Assembly (NCBI GenBank): GCA_021835185.1 | Contig: JAKBQO010000116.1 | Coordinates: 1 to 5,176, forward strand | Source: Thermoplasmata archaeon | GTDB taxonomy: Archaea > Thermoplasmatota > Thermoplasmata > Thermoplasmatales > Thermoplasmataceae | DNA length: 5,176 nucleotides | Reading direction: 5' to 3' | Part shown: positions 1 through 4,865 of the stretch, in pieces | How positions within the stretch are numbered: the first letter of the stretch is position 1 | Layout: each line of letters starts with the position of its first letter | Translations under genes and position numbers: made by a program | The notes under the pieces: generated by a model | Database searches by the model: none | Seen by the model: only the letters and a program-made list of their open reading frames with translations | Told to the model about the DNA's origin: nothing

Positions 1-176
1 TTCCGATCTGGTCACTTATATACGGAATGATATTTTCACCTGGCGTTACCGGGTTTACCATGGTGGTAATAGCAATACCAATGATAGCTCTTTATTTTGC
101 AGGCATACATTTTGCTGTCAAGGCAGAGAAAAAATTTGAGGCGGAAGAAGTCCATTCAAACAGCGCCGATCAATGA
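1..176 (+). CDS. tatC: Sec-independent (twin-arginine) protein translocase TatC, C-terminal fragment
   Basis: Only the last 57 codons are present; the first complete codon begins at base 3 and the gene ends at TGA 174-176, followed at once by an in-frame TAA. TatC is the multi-spanning membrane receptor of the twin-arginine pathway, which moves folded, often cofactor-bearing proteins across the cytoplasmic membrane. The visible part reads like the end of TatC: a SPGVTGFTMVVIAIPMIALY stretch followed by FAGIHFAV. This matches the family pattern of a polar/proline loop, then a final helix containing AIPM and a later glycine (in E. coli TatC, TPPDVFSQTLLAIPM and then a Gly). A charged cytoplasmic tail (AEKKFEAEEV) ends the protein. 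Start, promoter and any tatA partner lie outside the window. The identification rests on this short region alone, but the motif is characteristic. The last 21 bp overlap the end of the convergent gene on the other strand. Confidence 0.82.
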   Translation, partial: PIWSLIYGMIFSPGVTGFTMVVIAIPMIALYFAGIHFAVKAEKKFEAEEVHSNSADQ

Positions 177-479
177 TAATCCCTTAATTTCTATTTTACC
201 ATTCAGTGAAAGTTTTACTTTGATATATTGTCTCCCCTTATCTATGGAATAGTACATTTCATTCGGCATTTCTACTTTAATTGGATTATCTATTTTGTAT
301 GAATCTTTTATTTCAAAATCCTTTGTTATATTGCACTGGGGCTTTTTAATCAATGGGCACATTTCATCTGTACATGCCCCCTGCACAGCAATAACTGATA
401 TTGATAAAACTTTGTTCCCTATGAGTTTGATTATCTTATCCCCAATTTCCATGGTTCCTTTTCCTATTTTTATATTCAT
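156..479 (-). CDS. Hypothetical protein, 107 aa, three cysteines, divergent from the copper regulator
   Basis: I do not recognise a family. The predicted protein is small, rich in Ile and Lys, and looks mainly beta-stranded, with alternating hydrophobic and polar residues at about 63-100. It has no clear signal peptide or membrane helix. Its three cysteines cluster at C36, C41 and C49 (C-x4-C-x7-C, with an acidic DE between the first two), which could bind metal or form a disulphide. Support for a real gene is the uninterrupted frame, a TATA-like box (CTTTAATA) about 25 nt before the ATG, and the fact that it fills the space between tatC and the regulator. It is transcribed divergently from the copper regulator, 108 bp away, so shared control is conceivable but unproven. 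Its stop lies inside the tatC 3' end. An opposite-strand frame at 295-486 is judged a shadow. Confidence 0.6.
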   Translation of the reverse strand: MNIKIGKGTMEIGDKIIKLIGNKVLSISVIAVQGACTDEMCPLIKKPQCNITKDFEIKDSYKIDNPIKVEMPNEMYYSIDKGRQYIKVKLSLNGKIEIKGLSLIGAV

Positions 480-500
480 CTTATAAAAATGTAGAATAGT

Positions 501-508
501 TATTAAAG
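501..508 (-). promoter_or_regulatory. TATA-like box for the 107-aa hypothetical gene
   Basis: Read on the minus strand this is CTTTAATA, centred about 25 nt upstream of the ATG at 479. That spacing puts the predicted transcription start at or next to the start codon, as expected for a leaderless archaeal mRNA. There is no Shine-Dalgarno sequence before the ATG, which agrees. Assigned by spacing and composition only. Confidence 0.45.
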
Positions 509-549
509 CCTTACTATTGACTTTATCTCATACAAAGAAACTAAATATA

Positions 550-560
550 GGCAATATGCT
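550..560 (+). promoter_or_regulatory. Candidate copper-regulator operator, copy 1 (regulator promoter)
   Basis: GGCAATATGCT abuts the TATA box of the regulator gene and matches 9 of 11 bases of GGCATTATGCC at 1109-1119 before the chaperone gene. The shared core is GCA-N3-TGC, a dyad suited to a dimeric Lrp-type protein. It sits at about -38 to -28 relative to the predicted transcription start. A protein bound here would crowd TBP, which suggests autorepression. This is an inference from comparing the two promoters. Confidence 0.4.
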
Positions 561-567
561 TATATAA
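560..567 (+). promoter_or_regulatory. TATA box of the copper regulator gene
   Basis: TTATATAA, itself an 8-bp palindrome, is centred about 25 nt before the ATG at 588 but only about 15 nt before the alternative ATG at 579. In archaea the TATA centre lies roughly 26 nt from the transcription start, so this box favours a leaderless mRNA beginning at the 588 ATG. Confidence 0.6.
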
Positions 568-580
568 TATCAGATTATAT
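562..580. repeat. 19-bp inverted repeat between the TATA box and start of the regulator gene
   Basis: ATATAAT (562-568) and ATTATAT (574-580) are perfect reverse complements separated by ATCAG. The dyad covers the second half of the TATA box and the DNA up to about 8 bp before the predicted transcription start, a common place for a repressor site. Because the arms are purely A/T in an AT-rich region, a chance match is quite possible. Confidence 0.4.
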
Positions 581-587
581 GTTCACT

Positions 588-1097
588 ATGCACAATAACC
601 TTAGTTATAATGAGTCCAGAGTATTAAGGATTCTTCTTGAAGATTCTAACTTGCCAATATCAGAAATATCCAGCAGGCTGACTTTAAACAGGAATACAGT
701 ATCAAATATTATCAGAAAGTTGAATAACAATTATATTGAAAGATACACGGTACAGATAAAAGAGCCTGAAAATAGCCTTTATATTATTGCAGAAATAGAA
801 AGCCTTGATGGACTGGATAATCATGAAATTATAGAATATTATAAACTGACGAACGGCAATTATCTTGCAGTGATGAACAGGGATGCACTTTCCAGCAATA
901 TAAAATATAAGAATATCAATATAGCGTATAACAGGGTATTAAATAGTACCGCAGAGAAAATAGATCTCTACTGTGATTATTGCAATGGGATTATTACAGG
1001 CAAGCCCCAGACGATTGAAATGAATAGCGGGAAAATGTACTTTTGCTGTGAAACATGCAAGAGCGCATACCTTGAAAAGAATAATGCAATAAAGTAA
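588..1097 (+). CDS. copT: Copper-responsive transcriptional regulator, Lrp/AsnC-type HTH plus C-terminal TRASH domain (CopT/CopY-like)
   Basis: This is a probable metal sensor of about 169 residues. The N-terminus (about residues 5-55 from the 588 start) is an Lrp/AsnC-type winged helix: LSYNESRVLRILLEDSNLPI, then SEISSRLTLNRNTVSNIIRKL. The middle (about 65-125) is weakly conserved and may be a reduced sensor or dimerisation region. The C-terminus is a TRASH metal-binding domain with C132, C156 and C160 (C-x20-C-x3-C if counted from C135), plus extra cysteines at C135 and C157; this numbering uses the longer form starting at 579. The same architecture occurs in CopT of Sulfolobus and in the Ferroplasma protein called copY, which is unrelated to bacterial CopY. 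I chose ATG 588 over ATG 579 because the TATA box lies about 25 nt before it. The chaperone gene starts 59 bp downstream from its own promoter. Whether it acts as a repressor, an activator or both cannot be read from sequence. Confidence 0.85.
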   Translation: MHNNLSYNESRVLRILLEDSNLPISEISSRLTLNRNTVSNIIRKLNNNYIERYTVQIKEPENSLYIIAEIESLDGLDNHEIIEYYKLTNGNYLAVMNRDALSSNIKYKNINIAYNRVLNSTAEKIDLYCDYCNGIITGKPQTIEMNSGKMYFCCETCKSAYLEKNNAIK

Positions 1098-1108
1098 GTC
1101 ATTTTACT

Positions 1109-1119
1109 GGCATTATGCC
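1109..1119 (+). promoter_or_regulatory. Candidate copper-regulator operator, copy 2 (chaperone-ATPase promoter)
   Basis: GGCATTATGCC is a perfect palindrome (GGCAT-T-ATGCC) 8 bp upstream of the TATA box. It shares 9 of 11 bases with GGCAATATGCT at 550-560. It lies at about -48 to -38 from the predicted start, exactly 10 bp (one helical turn) further upstream than copy 1. A site just upstream of BRE/TATA would fit recruitment of TBP/TFB, that is, activation. The function is inferred. Confidence 0.45.
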
Positions 1120-1127
1120 TGGTGAAT

Positions 1128-1135
1128 TTATATAT
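1128..1135 (+). promoter_or_regulatory. TATA box of the chaperone-ATPase operon
   Basis: TTATATAT, within a longer TTTATATATAT run, is preceded by purine-rich GTGAA that could act as BRE. Its centre is about 26 nt before the ATG at 1157, predicting a leaderless transcript that starts on the chaperone ATG. No equally good box precedes the ATPase gene, so both genes are probably read from here. Confidence 0.65.
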
Positions 1136-1149
1136 ATGCTTGTACAATA
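1134..1149 (+). promoter_or_regulatory. Second shared promoter element, ATATGCTTRTAYAATA
   Basis: The 16 bases here match 14 of 16 bases at 554-569 in the regulator promoter; the two differences are both transitions. Here the element lies between the TATA box and the start codon and contains the palindrome TTGTACAA (1140-1147). In the regulator promoter it overlaps the TATA box and the equivalent palindrome is TTATATAA. It may be an alternative or additional binding site for the copper regulator, or only shared TATA-region composition. Confidence 0.35.
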
Positions 1150-1156
1150 GTATATC

Positions 1157-1291
1157 ATGGCAACAGATCCTGTATGTGGAATGAAAGGAAAGAAGGAGAT
1201 AGAAAGCGAATACAATGGTAAGAAATATTATTTCTGCAGGGAAGGATGCAAGGCGGAATTTGAAAAAAATCCAGTAAAATACATAAGGTAA
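1157..1291 (+). CDS. copZ: Small TRASH/YHS-domain copper metallochaperone (CopZ/CopM-like), 44 aa
   Basis: This very short gene encodes a protein that is essentially one metal-binding domain. It opens MATDPVCGM and continues to [12 protein letters not shown], giving C7-x19-C27-x3-C31, the TRASH signature; the DPVCGM start is also typical of YHS domains. Such proteins are thought to bind Cu(I) in the cytoplasm and deliver it to the exporter. The domain closely resembles the first 40 residues of the ATPase encoded 4 bp downstream (shared DPVCGM, YYFC, GCK and a following Phe), so chaperone and acceptor probably share ancestry. ATG 1157 is supported by the TATA box about 26 nt upstream and by the match to DPVCGM at the very N-terminus of other such proteins. 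The name copZ follows archaeal usage (copM in Sulfolobus); it is not the HMA-fold CopZ of bacteria. Automatic gene callers with length cut-offs could miss it. Confidence 0.88.
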   Translation: MATDPVCGMKGKKEIESEYNGKKYYFCREGCKAEFEKNPVKYIR

Positions 1292-1295
1292 ATTT

Positions 1296-3326
1296 ATGGC
1301 AGTAGACCCTGTGTGCGGCATGTATGTATCTGAAGATTCCAAAATATATTCCGAGAAGGACGGAACAAGGTATTATTTCTGTTCACAGGGATGCAAGGAT
1401 AAATTTGACGAACCGGATATTGAGAGCAAAAACCTGAAATTAAAATTAATGGTTGCATGGCCATTTTCAATAGCAATCATGGCCATTGATTATCTGTTTG
1501 TCTTCAATCTGAAAAACTTTGTATTGCTTTTGCTTGTGCTCCCGGTGCAGTTTTATGCAGGGCTCGATTTTTATAGAGGTGCCTATGCTGCAGTAAAAAA
1601 CAGAATGGGAAACATGGATCTTCTCATAAGCCTGGGGACGCTCACCGCATTTTTCTTTTCCCTTGTAATTACATTTTACCCAGGGCTGTTTCCGGTGGAT
1701 TATACTTATTTTGACGCTTCAGCATTTATTATTACCCTCATACTCACTGGAAACTATATTGAAAATCTGACAAAAAGAAAGGCAAATTCCTCTGCGAGTG
1801 CACTTTTGTCATTAATTCCCGACAGGGTGCATCTTCTGGAAAATGGCATATCAATGGATATTATGATTGAGAAACTCGTACCGGCGAATATTATACAGGT
1901 AAGGCCGGGAGAGAATATTCCAGCCGATGGGATAGTAGTTGATGGTAGCTCAGAGATCGATGAATCAATGCTGACAGGAGAATCTGAACCGGTGCTTAAA
2001 AAGTCTGGATCAAATGTTACCTCGGGAACCATGAACATAAACGGCACTCTTTCGGTGAAAGTGACTGCTGCCGGTAAAAATTCCACTGTAAATAAAATTT
2101 ATTCACTGATTCAGATGGCATCCATGGGAAGGGCAAAAATACAGAAAATATCGGATATTTTTTCATCCTATTTTGTCCCCATAGTTCTAATTGCAGCCAC
2201 TTCATCTGCAATATTCTGGTATTTTTATTTAAGGTCATTAGGCAATCCACTTTATTCCATAATTTCAATACTGGTATTTGTTTCAGTAGTGGTAATAGCA
2301 TGCCCCTGCGCTATCGGCCTGGCAGCACCTATTACACTCCTGATTTCATCAAACGAATCGTCCAGAAATGGAATACTAATTAAAAATTCAAGCTCAATGG
2401 ACCGGCTTTCAAAGATCGATACAGTGATATTCGACAAAACCGGAACAATCACTGACAATACCCCTAAAATCATAAATTTCACCACATACGGAGAACGAAA
2501 GTTTGCTGTATCGCTGTTGTATTCCATAGAATCGGGGTCAAACCATCCTGTAGCAAGGGCAATTGTGGAATATTTACAGGGTATGAATCCTGAGAAATTA
2601 GATATATCTCAGTATAAGGAAGTCCCTGGAATCGGCGTAACCGGCGAATACATGGGTCAACCCGTTGAGGCAAGGCGTTCAGGAGGACATATATCCTTAC
2701 TCATTGACGGGAAAGAACTGGCTTCCCTCAATGTTGAGCACAACCTTCGCAACGGCATTGAAAAGGATATTAAAAATCTTATCAAAAATAATATCAGGGT
2801 TTTAATAGTGACAGGTGACACTGTTGAAAACACAGGCAGGATTGCATCACAACTTGGCATAGTGGAATATTACTGTTCAATAAAACCTGAAGGAAAGGCT
2901 GAAATAGTTATGGAACAGCAGAAAAAGGGGAATTATGTGATGTTTGTTGGAGATGGGATAAATGATACAGTTGCCATGCAAACAGCAGATGTGGGAGTTG
3001 CCATGGCATCCGGGTCCGATATAGCCACTGCAAGTGGGGACATTATACTTCTCAACAACGATTTAAAAAATATCCTGGGCAGCATAATTATCGGAAAATA
3101 TACAATAAGGAAGATAAAACAGAACATAGGCTGGGCAATAGGATATAACTCTGCACTGATCCCTGTGGCTGCAGGAGTTCTTGTTCCACTACTGGGGCTG
3201 GGAATCTATTATGTACTGCCCATATTCGCAGCGCTTGCTATGGGATTAAGCTCCACAACCGTTGTACTCAATTCAATGCGCCTGGGAAAACATATGGAAA
3301 AAGGTATAATGGCCTCTTCCCTATAA
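1296..3326 (+). CDS. copA: Copper-exporting P-type ATPase (P1B-1) with N-terminal TRASH/YHS domain
   Basis: A 676-residue membrane pump expected to export Cu(I) using ATP. The order is: TRASH/YHS domain 1-40 (C7, C29, C33) where many homologues carry HMA domains; two class-specific helices about 52-70 and 74-92; helices about 107-128 and 138-156; actuator domain with TGES 227-230; helix about 291-312; helix with the CPC metal site 336-338; phosphorylation site DKTG with D380; N-domain with the HP dipeptide (H417) and GIG 445-447; TGD 506-508; hinge GDGIND 552-557; two final helices. The last two helices fit N-x6-YN-x4-P (N610, Y617-N618, P623) and M-x2-SS (M649, S652-S653), the P1B-1 Cu(I) selectivity signature. 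The length is normal for a pump without HMA repeats. It starts 4 bp after the chaperone stop, with a weak AAGGT ribosome site at 1285-1289, so it is co-transcribed. The equivalent Ferroplasma gene was called copB although the motifs are CopA-type. One oddity is that the usual Ala-Pro after GDGIND is Thr-Val. Confidence 0.95.
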   Translation: MAVDPVCGMYVSEDSKIYSEKDGTRYYFCSQGCKDKFDEPDIESKNLKLKLMVAWPFSIAIMAIDYLFVFNLKNFVLLLLVLPVQFYAGLDFYRGAYAAVKNRMGNMDLLISLGTLTAFFFSLVITFYPGLFPVDYTYFDASAFIITLILTGNYIENLTKRKANSSASALLSLIPDRVHLLENGISMDIMIEKLVPANIIQVRPGENIPADGIVVDGSSEIDESMLTGESEPVLKKSGSNVTSGTMNINGTLSVKVTAAGKNSTVNKIYSLIQMASMGRAKIQKISDIFSSYFVPIVLIAATSSAIFWYFYLRSLGNPLYSIISILVFVSVVVIACPCAIGLAAPITLLISSNESSRNGILIKNSSSMDRLSKIDTVIFDKTGTITDNTPKIINFTTYGERKFAVSLLYSIESGSNHPVARAIVEYLQGMNPEKLDISQYKEVPGIGVTGEYMGQPVEARRSGGHISLLIDGKELASLNVEHNLRNGIEKDIKNLIKNNIRVLIVTGDTVENTGRIASQLGIVEYYCSIKPEGKAEIVMEQQKKGNYVMFVGDGINDTVAMQTADVGVAMASGSDIATASGDIILLNNDLKNILGSIIIGKYTIRKIKQNIGWAIGYNSALIPVAAGVLVPLLGLGIYYVLPIFAALAMGLSSTTVVLNSMRLGKHMEKGIMASSL

Positions 3327-3336
3327 TTCAGTTAAA

Positions 3337-3344
3337 TTTATAAG
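3337..3344 (+). promoter_or_regulatory. TATA box of the PEBP-family gene
   Basis: TTTATAAG, preceded by GTTAAA, is centred about 25 nt before ATG 3365 in the 38-bp gap after the ATPase. It implies a separate, leaderless transcript for the PEBP gene and supports ATG 3365 over the in-frame TTG at 3356, which lies only about 15 nt from the box. Confidence 0.55.
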
Positions 3345-3364
3345 TATTCTATGTATTGTTAACT

Positions 3365-3817
3365 ATGGAATTGAGAGTTATAGGAATATCTGAAGGGCGT
3401 AGGATACCGGACAAGTTTACGTGCAGTGGCAAAAACCACTCTCCCAAGATAGAAATACATGACAGAAACGAAGAGGGATATTATTTTATAGTCATGAATG
3501 ACCCGGATGCACCTTCCGGGCTGTTTACCCACTGGATATTATACAATGTGCCTGCCGGAATAATAACACTGGAAGAAAATATGGGGAACAAGGAAATAAC
3601 GGATGAAGGATATTATCAGGGGATAAATGATTTCGGGGAGCTGGGTTATGGCGGTCCATGCCCTCCAAGGGGAGACGGAGACCACCGATACTTTATTAAA
3701 GTTTACAGGACAAGGGGAGCAGTGAGCCGGAAAAAGATCGATGCTGAGAATTCCTATGCAATGCTTGATAAAATGACTCCAGAAGCAGAATTCTACGCAA
3801 TATACAGCAGGGAATAA
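3365..3817 (+). CDS. YbhB/YbcL family (phosphatidylethanolamine-binding protein-like, Raf kinase inhibitor-like) protein
   Basis: A 150-residue protein of the PEBP superfamily, prokaryotic YbhB/YbcL branch. The conserved anion-binding pocket is visible: NDPDAPSG at about 45-52, THWILYNVP at about 55-63 (H56, W57), and GYGGPCPPRGDGDHRYFIKVY at about 94-114, all hallmarks of the family. There is no signal peptide or membrane helix, so it is probably cytoplasmic; the length is about as expected for a bare PEBP domain. The biochemical role of archaeal members is unsettled; eukaryotic relatives bind phospholipids or kinases, which should not be carried over. ATG 3365 is chosen because the TATA box lies about 25 nt upstream; the TTG nine bases earlier is a weaker option. 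It follows the copper ATPase on the same strand but probably has its own promoter, so a link to copper is not implied. The 3' end converges on the aminotransferase gene. Confidence 0.92.
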   Translation: MELRVIGISEGRRIPDKFTCSGKNHSPKIEIHDRNEEGYYFIVMNDPDAPSGLFTHWILYNVPAGIITLEENMGNKEITDEGYYQGINDFGELGYGGPCPPRGDGDHRYFIKVYRTRGAVSRKKIDAENSYAMLDKMTPEAEFYAIYSRE

Positions 3818-3832
3818 CTACAGGATTATTCC
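3811..3832. repeat. Inverted repeat across two convergent stop codons, possible bidirectional terminator
   Basis: GGAATAA (3811-3817) and TTATTCC (3826-3832) are perfect complements flanking an 8-base loop. Each arm contains the TAA stop of one convergent gene preceded by a Glu codon, so the symmetry may come from both proteins ending in Glu plus TAA. A hairpin here could help end transcription in both directions, but no strong T-tract follows on either side. Confidence 0.3.
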
Positions 3833-4761
3833 ATTTCTTCCAGTGCGGTTACAAAGGCTTTATATGCTTCAGGAAAGTCTGTTCCGGTGGTGCAGACCCT
3901 TAGATAAGTTCCCCTAATGCCAAAATATCTGGCTGGAATGGCTATTATCCCTTTCTTAGCCAGATCCTCACCTACACTGTCCGAGTCTCTGTCCGTATAT
4001 GCAGAATAGTCAACGAATGATACAGGCATTTTTAATGGCACACGCCCCCCATAAAACTTTAATTTGCCCTTTTCCCTCAGCAGAATCCTGTGATTTCTGT
4101 CGATAATCTCCATGACATTTCCCAGAAGTTCATCATGCCTTTTTAAAATTTCATATCCAACTGAAGTATTAATCGGCGAAACATCTTCTGTTATTAGCCC
4201 CTTAAATCCTTCAAGTTCTATGGCATCTTCAGGCTCCGGAGTTATGATATATCCCAGTCTCAGGTCTCCCCCACCGTAAACCTTGGTGAAGGTATTTACT
4301 ATATATCCGTTCTCATAACTGTAATGATCCAGGCTATCCACAAATTCCATAAAGGTCTCATCTATGATACATGCAGAATAGTTATCAGGGAATTCCGCCA
4401 TTATTCCCATGGGATTGTTTGGGTTGCTGGCCACGAACAATTCATTCCCTTCCCTATAGCCAAATATTTTAGGAGCTTTGTAAATCATCTCATATTCAGG
4501 CCTGTTTACATTAAACGTCCTGTATCTGGTATGCAGGTGGTAAAGAACCATCGCAAAGGCTTCAGTTGCGCCGTGAGTCAGCACAACATTTTCGACATCA
4601 ACGTTGTGTAGATTTCCTATCTGTTCCCTAAGATCTGATTCATGTCCAGGGGTGCATTTCCCAAAATATTCCTGAAGATCAACAACCCGGGACATGGCGC
4701 TATGGCTAAGTTCATACTTTCCATGATGCCTGTTAAGCCAGTTGATTATCTCACATTCCAT
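3826..4761 (-). CDS. PLP-dependent aminotransferase, class I/II (histidinol-phosphate aminotransferase/CobD-like)
   Basis: A 311-residue fold-type I PLP enzyme. Visible landmarks in order: phosphate-contacting loop THGATEAFAMVL at 62-73; RPEY with Y90 near the substrate; SNPNNPMG at 112-119, where an Asn contacts the PLP ring; IIDETFMEF at 132-140 with D134 pairing with the pyridine nitrogen; TFTKVYGGGDLRLGY at 157-171 with K160 as the Schiff-base lysine and R168; and YLRVCTTG at 286-293 with R288 for the substrate carboxylate. This order and spacing fit the histidinol-phosphate aminotransferase/threonine-phosphate decarboxylase group. The substrate cannot be fixed: HisC and CobD are both possible, and no his or cobalamin genes are nearby. 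At 311 residues it is shorter than the usual 340-380, mostly at the N-terminus. The cofactor-contacting Tyr normally found in the DExY motif appears to be Phe (F137). ATG 4761 is supported by a TATA box about 25 nt upstream. Confidence 0.85.
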   Translation of the reverse strand: MECEIINWLNRHHGKYELSHSAMSRVVDLQEYFGKCTPGHESDLREQIGNLHNVDVENVVLTHGATEAFAMVLYHLHTRYRTFNVNRPEYEMIYKAPKIFGYREGNELFVASNPNNPMGIMAEFPDNYSACIIDETFMEFVDSLDHYSYENGYIVNTFTKVYGGGDLRLGYIITPEPEDAIELEGFKGLITEDVSPINTSVGYEILKRHDELLGNVMEIIDRNHRILLREKGKLKFYGGRVPLKMPVSFVDYSAYTDRDSDSVGEDLAKKGIIAIPARYFGIRGTYLRVCTTGTDFPEAYKAFVTALEEME

Positions 4762-4781
4762 ATATGTAGATTATTATATGG

Positions 4782-4790
4782 TTATATTAA
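4782..4790 (-). promoter_or_regulatory. TATA box of the aminotransferase gene
   Basis: On the minus strand this reads TTAATATAA, centred about 25 nt before ATG 4761, which again predicts a leaderless mRNA. A nearer AT-rich stretch (CCATATAATAA, about 4768-4778) is too close to the start codon to act as the TATA element. Confidence 0.5.
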
Positions 4791-4834
4791 TTTGCTGTCT
4801 AATCTCCAGAATATATCCCATTCTTGTTTCAGGA

Positions 4835-4842
4835 TTATTTAT
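4835..4842 (+). promoter_or_regulatory. TATA-like box of the terminal membrane-protein gene
   Basis: TTATTTAT is centred about 27 nt before the ATG at 4866, and no Shine-Dalgarno motif lies between. It sits in the 104-bp divergent gap with the aminotransferase gene, and apart from the two TATA elements I see nothing else in that gap. Confidence 0.45.
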
Positions 4843-4865
4843 GTAATTTATTGCAATCATATTAC

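Noticed and set aside
295..486. Open frame of 63 residues on the plus strand
   Set aside because: It lies wholly over the minus-strand 107-residue gene, has no promoter in register, and its hydrophobic composition looks like the antisense of Lys/Ile-rich coding sequence.
1093..1108. Small hairpin AGTAA-N6-TTACT at the regulator stop codon
   Set aside because: The stem is only five A/T-rich pairs and lacks a following T-tract, so it is too weak to call a terminator.
977..1342. Minus-strand frame of 121 residues
   Set aside because: It is antisense to the regulator TRASH domain, the chaperone and the ATPase start, all of which carry clear motifs. It has no recognisable motif of its own.
1754..3127. 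Several minus-strand frames of 64-110 residues within the ATPase gene
   Set aside because: They are shadows of a gene with a full set of P-type ATPase motifs. None shows a family motif or promoter.
588..3326. The copper locus as a recent foreign insertion or mobile element
   Set aside because: No transposase, terminal repeats, tRNA or target duplication is seen, and codon and base use look the same as in the flanking genes.
3356..3364. TTG start giving three extra residues (MLT) on the PEBP protein
   Set aside because: The TATA box is only about 15 nt upstream of it, whereas ATG 3365 has the normal leaderless spacing and gives a start typical of the family.
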